From DATBLE01 sp050258035 (GTDB taxonomy: Bacteria; Actinomycetota; Thermoleophilia; Gaiellales; Gaiellaceae), in NCBI GenBank assembly GCA_050258035.1, contig JBLMYA010000075.1:4725-68724 (forward strand): DNA of 64,000 bases, given 5' to 3'. This document shows positions 63,928 to 64,000 of this stretch, in pieces; position 1 is the first letter of the stretch; the number at the start of each line of letters is the position of its first letter. Position numbers and translations under genes: made by a program. The notes beneath the pieces were generated by a model that was not told the origin of the DNA, ran no database searches, and saw only the letters and a list, made by a program, of their open reading frames with translations.

Positions 63928-64000
63928 CTAGTCCGACGCGGCGGCGATCTCGACGATCGTCGCCTGCCAGGTGCTCTTCGGCGCCTGGACATCGACGGTC
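63928..64000 (-). CDS. Partial gene at window edge (C-terminal end)
   Basis: A reverse-strand frame whose last 22 residues (ending KSTWQATIVEIAAASD) run from the window edge to a stop at 63928-63930, directly after the cupin stop. Too little for a family call. Confidence 0.45.
   Translation of the reverse strand, partial: TVDVQAPKSTWQATIVEIAAASD

Noticed and set aside
1..64000. CRISPR array, insertion sequence, prophage or att site
   Set aside because: No regularly spaced direct repeats, transposase, integrase or terminal repeats were seen by eye. A tool search would be needed to exclude weak cases.

Overview
The window is a very GC-rich stretch of bacterial chromosome that is almost fully coding, with short gaps and many 1-8 bp gene overlaps (ATGA, GTGA, TTGA). 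Gene content and order point to an Actinomycetota lineage. The block alaS-ruvX-mltG-aroE-aroC-aroK/B-aroQ-pepP-efp-nusB and the block tlyA-nadK-recN-steA-like-mctB-pyrG both match arrangements I remember from mycobacteria. Fused or deep-branching versions (aroK-aroB fusion, urocanase/glutamate formimidoyltransferase histidine pathway, many Thermoleophilia-like hypotheticals) suggest the Thermoleophilia (Gaiellales/Solirubrobacterales), but I cannot prove the taxon from sequence alone. I saw no insertion sequence, phage gene, CRISPR array, tRNA or rRNA.

Layout. 147-3163 (minus): methyltransferase, uracil-DNA glycosylase, ABC exporter. 3186-8972: histidine degradation to glutamate (ftcD, hutH, hutU, hutI) with one small membrane protein and one 28-codon ORF wedged in by GTGA overlaps. 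8979-13896: a membrane protein, an MBL-fold hydrolase, hisS, aspS, two envelope proteins. 13911-14230: a gene-free stretch with a promoter, a candidate structured RNA and a terminator hairpin. 14308-16032: mnmA with an extra N-terminal domain, and a DUF948 protein. 16233-25766: alaS, ruvX, mltG, five shikimate steps in four genes, an M24 peptidase, an unknown gene and efp. 25863-31006: mscL, a carboxyltransferase-like/BCCP fusion, accC, nusB, xseB-like, ispA-type prenyl synthase. 31160-39285: tlyA, nadK, recN, steA-like, mctB/steB-like, a GT2-PNPT fusion and pyrG. 39282-42938: a truncated reverse-strand remnant, M20 peptidase, DUF3866, alanine dehydrogenase and a 42-aa membrane protein. 42959-49950: deoB, methyltransferase, pyrimidine-nucleoside phosphorylase, mutM, recO, GNAT, MFS pump with a small partner. 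50127-57968: glyQS, a two-component system (minus), then ppsR, a 52-aa membrane protein and ppdK, with a peptidase E-like gene on the other strand. 58090-64000: PEBP, GH26-like protein, rhomboid, comB, ggt, aldo/keto reductase, cupin and the tail of one more gene.

How genes work together. The hut set converts histidine to formiminoglutamate and transfers the formimino group to folate. The aro set covers dehydroquinate synthase to shikimate phosphorylation plus chorismate synthase. PpsR would switch pyruvate phosphate dikinase through the Thr next to its catalytic His. DeoB and the nucleoside phosphorylase form a nucleoside salvage pair.

Regulatory style. Most transcription units start with a TANNNT hexamer (usually TAGACT, TAGAGT or TAGAAT) 6-10 nt before a GTG or ATG, with no Shine-Dalgarno. 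This is the signature of leaderless mRNAs. Three divergent gene pairs share one symmetric 7-bp element (TAGAGTA, TAGAATA, TAGCGTA) that reads as a -10 box on both strands. Nothing here is an obvious new defence or mobile system. The observations most worth follow-up are the candidate RNA at 13.9-14.1 kb, the carboxyltransferase domain that has lost all metal ligands, the GT2-PNPT fusion, and several unannotated small proteins.
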